From NCBI RefSeq assembly GCF_051020975.1, contig NW_027478158.1, forward strand, positions 19,654,001 to 19,718,000: a stretch of DNA of 64,000 nucleotides, given 5' to 3'. The notes under the pieces are model-generated. The model worked only from the letters and a program-made list of their open reading frames with translations, did not search any database and was not told where the DNA came from. Shown in pieces: positions 38,538 through 52,800 of this stretch. This DNA is from Osmia lignaria lignaria. Taxonomy: Eukaryota > Arthropoda > Insecta > Hymenoptera > Megachilidae. The translations under genes were made by a program, and so were the position numbers. The first letter of the stretch is position 1, and each line of letters starts with the position of its first letter.

Positions 38538-40147
38538 TTGCATATTTATCTCAAGGGAAGGGGCCTGACGGACATATTTCGAGATATTTCTTCTTCTTGT
38601 TGTTCTTCTTCTGCACAGCTAAGCTGGAAGTGGCATTTGCGGCTCGCACTAGTGCAGAGTTATCTCAAAGAAAGGGGCCACGGTGTTTCTGTATCTCTAT
38701 TATGTTGGTGCGGCTTCGGAACTTTTAAATATCTTGATATATCTCGAGAACTACGCATCTGATCAAAAAATATCATAGAACATGAAAAGTAGGAAACTTA
38801 ATTCTCTACAAAAAAGGTCTCTTAACATTTTGCCATAGCTCGCTTCGTTTCCGAGATATTTGCAGATTTATCTCAAGGGAAGGGGCCTGACGGACATATT
38901 TCGAGATATTTCTTCTTCTTGTTGTTCTTCTTCTGCACAGCTAAGCTGGAAGTGGCATTTGCGGCTCGCACTAGTGCAGAATTATCTCAAAGAAAGGGGC
39001 CACGGTGTTTCTGTATCTCTATTATGTTGGTGCGGCTTCGGAACTATTAAATATCTCGATATATCTCGAAAACTACGCTTCTGATCAAAAAATATCATAG
39101 AACATAAAAAGTAGGAAACTTAATTCTCTACAAAAAAGGTCTCTTAACATTTTGCCATAGCTCGCTTCGTTTCCGAGATATTTGCAGATTTATCTCAAGG
39201 GAAGGGGCCTGACGGACATATTTCGAGATATTTCTTCTTCTTGTTGTTCTTCTTCTGCACAGCTAAGCTGGAAGTGGCATTTGCGGCTCGCACTAGTGCA
39301 GAGTTATCTCAAAGAAAGGGGCCACGGTGTTTCTGTATCTCTATTATGTTGGTGCGGCTTCGGAACTTTTAAATATCTCGATATATCTCGAAAACTACGC
39401 TTCTGATCAAAAAATATCATAGAACATAAAAAGTAGGAAACTTAATTCTCTACAAAAAAGGTCTCTTAGCATTTTGCCATAGCTCGCTTCGTTTCCGAGA
39501 TATTTGCAGATTTATCTCAAGGGAAGGGGCCTAACGGACATATTTCGAGATATTTCTTCTTCTTGTTGTTCTTCTTCTGCACAGCTAAACTGGAAGTGGC
39601 ATTTCCAGCTCGCAATAGTGCAGAGTTATCTCAAAGAAAGGGGCCACGGTGTTTCTGTATCTCTATTATGTTGGTGCGGCTTCGGAACTTTTAAATATCT
39701 TGATATATCTCGAGAACTACGCATCTGATCAAAAAATATCATAGAACATAAAAAGTAGGAAACTTAATTCTCTACAAAAAAGGTCTCTTAACATTTTGCC
39801 ATAGCTCGCTTGGTTTCCGAGATATTTGCATATTTATCTCAAGGGAAGGGGCCTGACGGACATATTTCGAGATATTTCTTCTTCTTGTTGTTCTTCTTCT
39901 GCACAGCTAAACTGGAAGTGGCATTTCCAGCTCGCAATAGTGCAGAGTTATCTCAAAGAAAGGGGCCACGGTGTTTCTGTATCTCTATTATGTTGGTGCG
40001 GCTTCGGAACTTTTAAATATCTTGATATATCTCGAGAACTACGCATCTGATCAAAAAATATCATAGAACATAAAAAGTAGGAAACTTAATTCTCTACAAA
40101 AAAGGTCTCTTAACATTTTGCCATAGCTCGCTTCGTTTCCGAGATAT

Positions 40148-43100
40148 TTGCATATTTATCTCAAGGGAAGGGGCCTGACGGACATATTTCGAGATATTTC
40201 TTCTTCTTGTTGTTCTTCTTCTGCACAGCTAAGCTGGAAGTGGCATTTGCGGCTCGCACTAGTGCAGAGTTATCTCAGAGAAAGGGGCCGCGGTGTTTCT
40301 GTATCTCTATTATGTTGGTGCGGCTTCGGAACTTTTAAATATCTCGATATATCTCGAAAACTACGCTTCTGATCAAAAAATATCATAGAACATAAATTGT
40401 AGGAAACATAATTCTCTACAAAAAAGGTCTCTGAACATTTTGCCATAGCTCGCTTCGTTTCCGAGATATTTGCAGATATATCTCAAGGGAAGGGGCCTGA
40501 CGGACATATTTCGAGATATTTCTTCTTCTTGTTGTTCTTCCTCTGCACAGCTAAGCTGGAAGTGGCATTTGCAGCTCGCAATAGTGCAGAGTTATCTCAA
40601 AGAAAGGGGCCACGGTGTTTCTGTATCTCTATTATGTTGGTGCGGCTTCGGAACTTTTAAATATCTTGATATATCTCGAGAACTACGCATCTGATCAAAA
40701 AATATCATAGAACATAAAAAGTAGGAAACTTAATTCTCTACAAAAAAGGTCTCTTAACATTTTGCCATAGCTCGCTTCGTTTCCGAGATATTTGCATATT
40801 TATCTCAAGGGAAGGGGCCTGACGGACATATTTCGAGATATTTCTTCTTCTTGTTGTTCTTCTTCTGCACAGCTAAGCTGGCAGTGGCATTTGCGGCTCG
40901 CACTAGTGCAGAGTTATCTCAAAGAAAGGGGCCACGGTGTTTCTGTATCTCTATTATGTTGGTGCGGCTTCGGAACTTTTAAATATCTCGATATATCTCG
41001 AAAACTACGCTCCTGATCAAAAAATATCATACAACATAAATTGTAGGAAACATAATTCTCTACAAAAAAGGGCTCTTAACATTTTGCCATAGCACGCTTC
41101 GTTTCCGAGATATTTGCAGATATATCTCAAGGGAAGGGGCCTGACGGACATATTTCGAGATATTTCTTCTTCTTGTTGTTCTTCTTCTGCACAGCTAAGC
41201 TGGAAGTGGCATTTGCGGCTCGCACTAGTGCAGAGTTATCTCAAAGAAAGGGGCCACGGTGTTTCTGTATCTCTATTATGTTGGTGCGGCTTCGGAACTT
41301 TTAAATATCTTGATATATCTCGAGAACTACGCATCTGATCAAAAAATATCATAGAACATGAAAAGTAGGAAACTTAATTCTCTACAAAAAAGGTCTCTTA
41401 ACATTTTGCCATAGCTCGCTTCGTTTCCGAGATATTTGCAGATTTATCTCAAGGGAAGGGGCCTGACGGACATATTTCGAGATATTTCTTCTTCTTGTTG
41501 TTCTTCTTCTGCACAGCTAAGCTGGAAGTGGCATTTGCGGCTCGCACTAGTGCAGAATTATCTCAAAGAAAGGGGCCACGGTGTTTCTGTATCTCTATTA
41601 TGTTGGTGCGGCTTCGGAACTATTAAATATCTCGATATATCTCGAAAACTACGCTTCTGATCAAAAAATATCATAGAACATAAAAAGTAGGAAACTTAAT
41701 TCTCTACAAAAAAGGTCTCTTAACATTTTGCCATAGCTCGCTTCGTTTCCGAGATATTTGCAGATTTATCTCAAGGGAAGGGGCCTAACGGACATATTTC
41801 GAGATATTTCTTCTTCTTGTTGTTCTTCTTCTGCACAGCTAAACTGGAAGTGGCATTTCCAGCTCGCAATAGTGCAGAGTTATCTCAAAGAAAGGGGCCA
41901 CGGTGTTTCTGTATCTCTATTATGTTGGTGCGGGTTCGGAACTTTTAAATATCTTGATATATCTCGAGAAGTACGCATCTGATCAAAAAATATCATAGAA
42001 CATAAAAAGTAGGAAACTTAATTCTCTACAAAAAAGGTCTCTTAACATTTTGCCATAGCTCGCTTCGTTTCCGAGATATTTGCAGATTTATCTCAAGGGA
42101 AGGGGCCTGACGGACATATTTCGAGATATTTCTTCTTCTTGTTGTTCTTCTTGTGCACAGCTAAGCTGGAAGTGGCATTTGCGGCTCGCACTAGTGCAGA
42201 GTTATCTCAAAGAAAGGGGCCACGGTGTTTCTGTATCCCTATTATGTTGGTGCGGCTTCGGAACTTTTAAATATCTTGATATATCTCGAGAACTACGCAT
42301 CTGATCAAAAAATATCATAGAACATAAAAAGTAGGAAACTTAATTCTCTACGAAAAAGGTCTCTTAACATTTTGCCATAGCTCGCTTCGTTTCCGAGATA
42401 TTTGCAGATATATCTCAAGGGAAGGGGCCTGACGGACATATTTCGAGATATTTCTTCTTCTTGTTGTTCTTCTTCTGCACAGCTAAGCTGGAAGTGGCAT
42501 TTGCGGCTCGCACTAGTGCAGAGTTATCTCAAAGAAAGGGGCCACGGTGTTTCTGTATCTCTATTATGTTGGTGCGGCTTCGGAACTTTTAAATATCTTG
42601 ATATATCTCGAGAACTACGCATCTGATCAAAAAATATCATAGAACATAAAAAGTAGGAAACTTAATTCTCTACAAAAAAGGTCTCTTAACATTTTGCCAT
42701 AGCTCGCTTCGTTTCCGAGATATTTGCATATTTATCTCAAGGGAAGGGGCCTGACGGACATATTTCGAGATATTTCTTCTTCTTGTTGTTCTTCTTCTGC
42801 ACAGCTAAGCTGGAAGTGGCATTTGCGGCTCGCACTAGTGCAGAGTTATCTCAAAGAAAGGGGCCACGGTGTTTCTGTATCTCTATTATGTTGGTGCGGC
42901 TTCGGAACTTTTAAATATCTCGATATATCTCGAAAACTACGCTTCTGATCAAAAAACATCATAGAACATAAAAAGTAGGAAACTTAATTCTCTACAAAAA
43001 AGGTCTCTTAACATTTTGCCATAGCTCGCTTCGTTTCCGAGATATTTGCAGATTTATCTCAAGGGAAGGGGCCGAACGGACATATTTCGAGATATTTCTT

Positions 43101-44977
43101 CTTCTTGTTGTTCTTCTTCTGCACAGCTAAACTGGAAGTGGCATTTCCAGCTCGCAATAGTGCAGAGTTATCTCAAAGAAACGGGCCACGGTGTTTCTGT
43201 ATCTCTATTATGTTGGTGCGGCTTCGGAACTTTTAAATATCTTGATATATCTCGAGAACTACGCATCTGATCAAAAAATATCATAGAACATAAAAAGTAG
43301 GAAACTTAATTCTCTACAAAAAAGGTCTCTTAACATTTTGCCATAGCTCGCTTCGTTTCCGAGATATTTGCAGATTTATCTCAAGGGAAGGGGCCTGACG
43401 GACATATTTCGAGATATTTCTTCTTCTTGTTGTTCTTCTTCTGCACAGCTAAGCTGGAAGTGGCATTTGCGGCTCGCACTAGTGCAGAGTTATCTCAAAG
43501 AAAGGGGCCACGGTGTTTCTGTATCTCTATTATGTTGGTGCGGCTTCGGAACTTTTAAATATCTCGATATATCTCGAAAACTACGCTTCTGATCAAAAAA
43601 TATCATAGAACATAAAAAGTAGGAAACTTAATTCTCTACAAAAAAGGTCTCTTAGCATTTTGCCATAGCTCGCTTCGTTTCCGAGATATTTGCAGATTTA
43701 TCTCAAGGGAAGGGGCCTAACGGACATATTTCGAGATATTTCTTCTTCTTGTTGTTCTTCTTCTGCACAGCTAAACTGGAAGTGGCATTTCCAGCTCGCA
43801 ATAGTGCAGAGTTATCTCAAAGAAAGGGGCCACGGTGTTTCTGTATCTCTATTATGTTGGTGCGGCTTCGGAACTTTTAAATATCTTGATATATCTCGAG
43901 AACTACGCATCTGATCAAAAAATATCATAGAACATAAAAAGTAGGAAACTTAATTCTCTACAAAAAAGGTCTCTTAACATTTTGCCATAGCTCGCTTCGT
44001 TTCCGAGATATTTGCAGATTTATCTCAAGGGAAGGGGCCTGACGGACATATTTCGAGATATTTCTTCTTCTTGTTGTTCTTCTTCTGCACAGCTAAGCTG
44101 GAAGTGGCATTTGCGGCTCGCACTAGTGCAGAGTTATCTCAAAGAAAGGGGCCACGGTGTTTCTGTATCTCTATTATGTTGGTGCGGCTTCGGAACTTTT
44201 AAATATCTCGATATATCTCGAAAACTACGCTTCTGATCAAAAAATATCATAGAACATAAAAAGTAGGAAACTTAATTCTCTACAAAAAAGGTCTCTTAGC
44301 ATTTTGCCATAGCTCGCTTCGTTTCCGAGATATTTGCAGATTTATCTCAAGGGAAGGGGCCTAACGGACATATTTCGAGATATTTCTTCTTCTTGTTGTT
44401 CTTCTTCTGCACAGCTAAACTGGAAGTGGCATTTCCAGCTCGCAATAGTGCAGAGTTATCTCAAAGAAAGGGGCCACGGTGTTTCTGTATCTCTATTATG
44501 TTGGTGCGGCTTCGGAACTTTTAAATATCTTGATATATCTCGAGAACTACGCATCTGATCAAAAAATATCATAGAACATAAAAAGTAGGAAACTTAATTC
44601 TCTACAAAAAAGGTCTCTTAACATTTTGCCATAGCTCGCTTCGTTTCCGAGATATTTGCAGATTTATCTCAAGGGAAGTGGCCTGACGGACATATTTCGA
44701 GATATTTCTTCTTCTTGTTGTTCTTCTTCTGCACAGCTAAGCTGGAAGTGGCATTTGCGGCTCGCACTAGTGCAGAGTTATCTCAAAGAAAGGGGCCACG
44801 GTGTTTCTGTATCTCTATTATGTTGGTGCGGCTTCGGAACTTTTAAATATCTTGATATATCTCGAGAACTACGCATCTGATCAAAAAATATCATAGAACA
44901 TAAAAAGTAGGAAACTTAATTCTCTACAAAAAAGGTCTCTTAACATTTTGCCATAGCTCGCTTCGTTTCCGAGATAT
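40148..44977 (+). repeat. Zone D 15-mer HOR copy (4,830 bp)
   Basis: Units 40148, 40470, 40792, 41114 and 41436 match 44978, 45300, 45622, 45944 and 46266 at an offset of 4,830. Shared rare marks are GGCCGCGG, CATACAACAT, AAGGGCTCTTAAC, ATAGCACGCTTC and CATGAAAAG. The second copy extends only to about 46,587 before the order changes. Confidence 0.86.
43368..44655 (+). repeat. Tandem 2-mer duplication (2 x 644 bp)
   Basis: Units 43368 and 43690 are followed by 44012 and 44334 with the same alternation: an ACTAGT unit with a CTTCTG ending and CTTAGCATTTTG tail, then an AAACTGG unit with GGCCTAACGG. The same pair also occurs once at 39,182-39,825. Confidence 0.88.
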
Positions 44978-47875
44978 TTGCATATTTATCTCAAGGGAAG
45001 GGGCCTGACGGACATATTTCGAGATATTTCTTCTTCTTGTTGTTCTTCTTCTGCACAGCTAAGCTGGAAGTGGCATTTGCGGCTCGCACTAGTGCAGAGT
45101 TATCTCAAAGAAAGGGGCCGCGGTGTTTCTGTATCTCTATTATGTTGGTGCGGCTTCGGAACTTTTAAATATCTCGATATATCTCGAAAACTACGCTTCT
45201 GATCAAAAAACATCATAGAACATAAATTGTAGGAAACATAATTCTCTACAAAAAAGGTCTCTTAACATTTTGCCATAGCTCGCTTCGTTTCCGAGATATT
45301 TGCAGATATATCTCAAGGGAAGGGGCCTGACGGACATATTTCGAGATATTTCTTCTTCTTGTTGTTCTTCCTCTGCACAGCTAAGCTGGAAGTGGCATTT
45401 GCAGCTCGCAATAGTGCAGAGTTATCTCAAAGAAAGGGGCCACGGTGTTTCTGTATCTCTATTATGTTGGTGCGGCTTCGGAACTTTTAAATATCTTGAT
45501 ATATCTCGAGAACTACGCATCTGATCAAAAAATATCATAGAACATAAAAAGTAGGAAACTTAATTCTCTACAAAAAAGGTCTCTTAACATTTTGCCATAG
45601 CTCGCTTCGTTTCCGAGATATTTGCATATTTATCTCAAGGGAAGGGGCCTGACGGACATATTTCGAGATATTTCTTCTTCTTGTTGTTCTTCTTCTGCAC
45701 AGCTAAGCTGGAAGTGGCATTTGCGGCTCGCACTAGTGCAGAGTTATCTCAAAGAAAGGGGCCACGGTGTTTCTGTATCTCTATTATGTTGGTGCGGCTT
45801 CGGAACTTTTAAATATCTCGATATATCGCGAAAACTACGCTTCTGATCAAAAAATATCATACAACATAAATTGTAGGAAACATAATTCTCTACAAAAAAG
45901 GGCTCTTAACATTTTGCCATAGCACGCTTCGTTTCCGAGATATTTGCAGATATATCTCAAGGGAAGGGGCCTGACGGACATATTTCGAGATATTTCTTCT
46001 TCTTGTTGTTCTTCTTCTGCACAGCTAAGCTGGAAGTGGCATTTGCGGCTCGCACTAGTGCAGAGTTATCTCAAAGAAAGGGGCCACGGTGTTTCTGTAT
46101 CTCTATTATGTTGGTGCGGCTTCGGAACTTTTAAATATCTTGATATATCTCGAGAACTACGCATCTGATCAAAAAATATCATAGAACATGAAAAGTAGGA
46201 AACTTAATTCTCTACAAAAAAGGTCTCTTAACATTTTGCCATAGCTCGCTTCGTTTCCGAGATATTTGCAGATTTATCTCAAGGGAAGGGGCCTGACGGA
46301 CATATTTCGAGATATTTCTTCTTCTTGTTGTTCTTCTTCTGCACAGCTAAGCTGGAAGTGGCATTTGCGGCTCGCACTAGTGCAGAATTATCTCAAAGAA
46401 AGGGGCCACGGTGTTTCTGTATCTCTATTATGTTGGTGCGGCTTCGGAACTATTAAATATCTCGATATATCTCGAAAACTACGCTTCTGATCAAAAAATA
46501 TCATAGAACATAAAAAGTAGGAAACTTAATTCTCTACAAAAAAGGTCTCTTAACATTTTGCCATAGCTCGCTTCGTTTCCGAGATATTTGCAGATTTATC
46601 TCAAGGGAAGGGGCCTAACGGACTTATTTCGAGATATTTCTTCTTCTTGTTGTTCTTCTTCTGCACAGCTAAACTGGAAGTGGCATTTCCAGCTCGCAAT
46701 AGTGCAGAGTTATCTCAAAGAAAGGGGCCACGGTGTTTCTGTATCTCTATTATGTTGGTGCGGCTTCGGAACTTTTAAATATCTTGATATATCTCGAGAA
46801 CTACGCATCTGATCAAAAAATATCATAGAACATAAAAAGTAGGAAACTTAATTCTCTACAAAAAAGGTCTCTTAACATTTTGCCATAGCTCGCTTCGTTT
46901 CCGAGATATTTGCATATTTATCTCAAGGGAAGGGGCCTGACGGACATATTTCGAGATATTTCTTCTTCTTGTTGTTCTTCTTCTGCACAGCTAAGCTGGA
47001 AGTGGCATTTGCGGCTCGCACTAGTGCAGAGTTATCTCAAAGAAAGGGGCCACGGTGTTTCTGTATCTCTATTATGTTGGTGCGGCTTCGGAACTTTTAA
47101 ATATCTTGATATATCTCGAGAACTACGCATCTGATCAAAAAATATCATAGAACATGAAAAGTAGGAAACTTAATTCTCTACAAAAAAGGTCTCTTAACAT
47201 TTTGCCATAGCTCGCTTCGTTTCCGAGATATTTGCAGATTTATCTCAAGGGAAGGGGCCTGACGGACATATTTCGAGATATTTCTTCTTCTTGTTGTTCT
47301 TCTTCTGCACAGCTAAGCTGGAAGTGGCATTTGCGGCTCGCACTAGTGCAGAGTTATCTCAAAGAAAGGGGCCACGGTGTTTCTGTATCTCTATTATGTT
47401 GGTGCGGCTTCGGAACTTTTAAATATCTCGATATATCTCGAAAACTACGCTTCTGATCAAAAAATATCATACAACATAAATTGTAGGAAACATAATTCTC
47501 TACAAAAAAGGTCTCTTAACATTTTGCCATAGCACGCTTCGTTTCCGAGATATTTGCAGATATATCTCAAGGGAAGGGGCCTGACGGACATATTTCGAGA
47601 TATTTCTTCTTCTTGTTGTTCTTCTTCTGCACAGCTAAGCTGGAAGTGGCATTTGCGGCTCGCACTAGTGCAGAGTTATCTCAAAGAAAGGGGCCACGGT
47701 GTTTCTGTATCTCTATTATGTTGGTGCGGCTTCGGAACTTTTAAATATCTTGATATATCTCGAGAACTACGCTTCTGATCAAAAAATATCATAGAACATA
47801 AAAAGTAGGAAACTTAATTCTCTACAAAAAAGGTCTCTTAACATTTTGCCATAGCTCGCTTCGTTTCCGAGATAT

Positions 47876-49807
47876 TTGCAGATTTATCTCAAGGGAAGGG
47901 GCCTAACGGACATATTTCGAGATATTTCTTCTTCTTGTTGTTCTTCTTCTGCACAGCTAAACTGGAAGTGGCATTTCCAGCTCGCAATAGTGCAGAGTTA
48001 TCTCAAAGAAAGGGGCCACGGTGTTTCTGTATCTCTATTATGTTGGTGCGGGTTCGGAACTTTTAAATATCTTGATATATCTCGAGAACTACGCATCTGA
48101 TCAAAAAACATCATAGAACATAAAAAGTAGGAAACTTAATTCTCTACAAAAAAGGTCTCTTAACATTTTGCCATAGCTCGCTTCGTTTCCGAGATATTTG
48201 CAGATTTATCTCAAGGGAAGGGGCCTGACGGACATATTTCGAGATATTTCTTCTTCTTGTTGTTCTTCTTGTGCACAGCTAAGCTGGAAGTGGCATTTGC
48301 GGCTCGCACTAGTGCAGAGTTATCTCAAAGAAAGGGGCCACGGTGTTTCTGTATCCCTATTATGTTGGTGCGGCTTCGGAACTTTTAAATATCTTGATAT
48401 ATCTCGAGAACTACGCATCTGATCAAAAAATATCATAGAACATAAAAAGTAGGAAACTTAATTCTCTACAAAAAAGGTCTCTTAACATTTTGCCATAGCT
48501 CGCTTCGTTTCCGAGATATTTGCAGATATATCTCAAGGGAAGGGGCCTGACGGACATATTTCGAGATATTTCTTCTTCTTGTTGTTCTTCTTCTGCACAG
48601 CTAAGCTGGAAGTGGCATTTGCGGCTCGCACTAGTGCAGAGTTATCTCAAAGAAAGGGGCCACGGTGTTTCTGTATCTCTATTATGTTGGTGCGGCTTCG
48701 GAACTTTTAAATATCTCGATATATCTCGAAAACTACGCTTCTGATCAAAAAATATCATAGAACATAAATTGTAGGAAACATAATTCTCTACAAAAAGGGT
48801 CTCTTAACATTTTGCCATAGCTCGCTTCGTTTCCGAGATATTTGCAGATTTATCTCAAGGGAAGGGGCCTAACGGACATATTTCGAGATATTTCTTCTTC
48901 TTGTTGTTCTTCTTCTGCACAGCTAAACTGGAAGTGGCATTTCCAGCTCGCAATAGTGCAGAGTTATCTCAAAGAAAGGGGCCACGGTGTTTCTGTATCT
49001 CTATTATGTTGGTGCGGGTTCGGAACTTTTAAATATCTTGATATATCTCGAGAACTACGCATCTGATCAAAAAATATCATAGAACATAAAAAGTAGGAAA
49101 CTTAATTCTCTACAAAAAAGGTCTCTTAACATTTTGCCATAGCTCGCTTCGTTTCCGAGATATTTGCAGATTTATCTCAAGGGAAGGGGCCTGACGGACA
49201 TATTTCGAGATATTTCTTCTTCTTGTTGTTCTTCTTGTGCACAGCTAAGCTGGAAGTGGCATTTGCGGCTCGCACTAGTGCAGAGTTATCTCAAAGAAAG
49301 GGGCCACGGTGTTTCTGTATCCCTATTATGTTGGTGCGGCTTCGGAACTTTTAAATATCTTGATATATCTCGAGAACTACGCATCTGATCAAAAAATATC
49401 ATAGAACATAAAAAGTAGGAAACTTAATTCTCTACAAAAAAGGTCTCTTAACATTTTGCCATAGCTCGCTTCGTTTCCGAGATATTTGCAGATTTATCTC
49501 AAGGGAAGGGGCCTGACGGACATATTTCGAGATATTTCTTCTTCTTGTTGTTCTTCTTCTGCACAGCTAAGCTGGAAGTGGCATTTGCGGCTCGCACTAG
49601 TGCAGAGTTATCTGAAAGAAAGGGGCCACGGTGTTTCTGTATCTCTATTATGTTGGTGCGGCTTCGGAACTTTTAAATATCTTGATATATCTCGAGAACT
49701 ACGCATCTGATCAAAAAATATCATACAACATAAAAAGTAGGAAACTTAATTCTCTACAAAAAAGGTCTCTTAACATTTTGCCATAGCTCGCTTCGTTTCC
49801 GAGATAT
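47876..49807 (+). repeat. Tandem 3-mer duplication (2 x 966 bp)
   Basis: Units 47876 (CGGGTTCGG), 48198 (CTTGTGCACAG) and 48520 are followed by 48842 (CGGGTTCGG), 49164 (CTTGTGCACAG) and 49486. The first two pairs match closely. The third units differ in their CTTCTG or CATCTG endings. Confidence 0.84.
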
Positions 49808-52800
49808 TTGCATATTTATCTCAAGGGAAGGGGCCTGACGGACATATTTCGAGATATTTCTTCTTCTTGTTGTTCTTCTTCTGCACAGCTAAGCTGGATG
49901 TGGCATTTGCAGCTCGCAATAGTTCAGAGTTATCTCAAAGAAAGGGGCCACGGTGTTTCTGTATCTCTATTATGTTGGTGCGGCTTCGGAACTTTTAAGT
50001 ATCTTGATATATCTCGAGAACTACGCATCTGATCAAAAAATATCATAGAACATGAAAAGTAGGAAACTTAATTCTCTACAAAAAAGGTCTCTCAACATTT
50101 TGCCATAGCTCTCTTCGTTTCCGAGATATTTGCAGATTTATCTCAAGGGAAGGGGCCTGACGGACATATTTCGAGATATTTCTTCTCCTTGTTGTTCTTC
50201 TTCTGCACAGCTAAGCTGGAAGTGGCATTTGCGGCTCGCACTAGTGCAGAGTTATCTCAACGAAAGGAGCCACGGTGTTTCTGTATCTTTATTATGTTGG
50301 TGCGGCTTCGGAACTTTTAAATATCTTGATATATCTCGAGAACTACGCGTCTGATCAAAAAATATCATAGAACATAAAAAGTAGGAAACTTAATTCTCTA
50401 CAAAAACGGTCTCTTAACATTTTGCCATAGCTCGCTTCGTTTCCGAGATATTTGCAGATATATTTCAAGGGAAGGGGCCTGACGGGCATATTTCGAGATA
50501 TTTCTTCTTCTTGTTGTTCTTCTTCTGCACAGCTAAGCTGGAAGTGGCATTTGCGGCTCGCACTAGTGCACAGTTATCTCAAAGAAAGGGGCCACGGTGT
50601 TTCTGTATCTCTATTATGTTGGTGCGTCTTCGGAACTTTTAAATATCTCGATATATCTCGAAAACTACGCTTCTGATCAAAAAATATCATAGAACATAAA
50701 TTGTAGGAAACATAATTCTCTACAAAAAACGTCTCTTAACATTTTGCCATAGCTCGCTTCGTTTCCGAGATATTTGCAGATTCAGCTCAAAGGAACTGGC
50801 CTGACGGACATATTTCGAGATATTTCTTCTTCTTGTTGTTCTTCTTCTGCACAGCTAAGCTGGAAGTGGCATTTGCAGCTCGCAATAGTGCAGAGTTATC
50901 TCAAAGAAAGGGGCCACGGTGTTTCTGTATCTCTATTATGTTGGTGCGGCTTCGGAACTTTTAAATATCTTGATATATCTCGAGAACTACGCATCTGATC
51001 AAAAAATATCATAGAACATAAATTGTAGGAAACATAATTCTCTACAAAAAACGTCTCTTAACATTTTGCCATAGCTCGCTTCGTTTCCGAGATATTTGCA
51101 GATTCAGCTCAAAGGAACTGGCCTGACGGACATATTTCGAGATATTTCTTCTTCTTGTTGTTCTTCTTCTGCACAGCTAAGCTGGAAGTGGCATTTGCAG
51201 CTCGCAATAGTGCAGAGTTATCTCAAAGAAAGGGGCCACGGTGTTTCTGTATCTCTATTATGTTGGTGCGGCTTCGGAACTTTTAAATATCTTGATATAT
51301 CTCGAGAACTACGCATCTGATCAAAAAATATCATACAACATAAAAAGTAGGAAACTTAATTCTCTACAAAAAACGTCTCTTAACATTTTGCCATAGCTCG
51401 CTTCGTTTCCGAGATATTTGCAGATTTATCTCAAGGGAAGAGGCCTGACGGACATATTTCGAGATATTTCTTCTTCTTGTTGTTCTTCTTCTGCACAGCT
51501 AAGCTGGAAGTGGCATTTGCGGCTCGCACTAGTGCAGAGTTATCTCAAAGAAAGGGGCCACGGTGTTTCTGTATCTCTATTATGTTGGTGCGGCTTCGGA
51601 ACTTTTAAATATCTTGATATATCTCGGGAACTACGCATCTGATCAAAAAATATCATAGAACATAAAAAGTAGGAAACTTAATTCTCTACAAAAAAGGTCT
51701 CTTAACATTTTGCCATAGCTCGCTTCGTTTCCGAGATATTTGCATATTTATCTCAAGGGAAGGGGCCTGACGGACATATTTCGAGATGTTTCTTCTTCTT
51801 GTTGTTCTTCTTCTGCACAGCTAAGCTGGAAGTGGCATTTGCGGCTCGCACTAGTGCAGAGTGATCTCAAAGAAAGGGGCCATGGTGTTTCTGTATCTCT
51901 ATTATGTTGGTGCGGCTTCGGAACTTTTAAATATCTCGATATATCTCGAAAACTACGCTTCTGATCAAAAAATATCATAGAACATAAATTGTAGGAAACA
52001 TAATTCTCTACAAAAAGGGTCTCTTAACATTTTGCCATAGCTCGCTTCGTTTCCGAGATATTTGCAGATATATCTCAAGGGAAGGGGCCTGACGGACATA
52101 TTTCGAGATATTTCTTCTTCTTGTTGTTCTTCTTCTGCACAGCTAAACTGGAAGTGGCATTTCCAGCTCGCAATAGTGCAGAGTTATCTCAAAGAAAGGG
52201 GCCACGGTGTTTCTGTATCTCTATTATGTTGGTGCGGCTTCGGAACTTTTAAATATCTTGATATATCTCGAGAACTACGCATCTGATCAAAAAATATCAT
52301 AGAACATAAAAAGTAGGAAACTTAATTCTCTACAAAAAAGGTCTCTTAACATTTTGCCATAGCTCGCTTCGTTTCCGAGATATTTGCAGATTTATCTCAA
52401 GGGAAGGGGCCTGACGGACATATTTCGAGATATTTCTTCTTCTTGTTGTTCTTCTTCTGCACAGCTAAGCTGGAAGTGGCATTTGCGGCTCGCACTAGTG
52501 CAGAGTTATCTCAAAGAAAGGGGCCACGGTGTTTCTGTATCTCTATTATGTTGGTGCGGCTTCGGAACTTTTAAATATCTTGATATATCTCGAGAACTAC
52601 GCATCTGATCAAAAAATATCATAGAACATAAAAAGTAGGAAACTTAATTCTCTACAAAAAAGGTCTCTTAACATTTTGCCATAGCTCGCTTCGTTTCCGA
52701 GATATTTGCATATTTATCTCAAGGGAAGGGGCCTGACGGACATATTTCGAGATATTTCTTCTTCTTGTTGTTCTTCTTCTGCACAGCTAAGCTGGAAGTG

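Larger units (their letters stand above)
35962..50129 (+). repeat. Zone D: ACTAGT and TTCCAGCTCGCAATAG monomers in 13- and 15-mer periods
   Basis: The zone is dominated by units with CGGCTCGCACTAGTGC alternating with units having AAACTGG and TTTCCAGCTCGCAATAG. Marks that reveal long periods are CAGAATTATC with GAACTATTAAA (37250, 38860, 41436, 46266), CGGGTTCGG (37572, 41758, 47876, 48842), CTTGTGCACAGC (37894, 42080, 48198, 49164), CTACGAAAAAGG (after 37894 and 42080), GCATATTTATC (38538, 39826 and others) and GGCCGCGG (40148, 44978). Overall divergence between units is low. Confidence 0.87.

Noticed and set aside
1492..40016. Forward 68-codon and 62-codon frames in the second frame (for example at 1492, 3424, 10186, 27649)
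   Set aside because: They are shadows that appear only where one base change creates a TTG start or removes a stop. They overlap the main frame of the same monomer.
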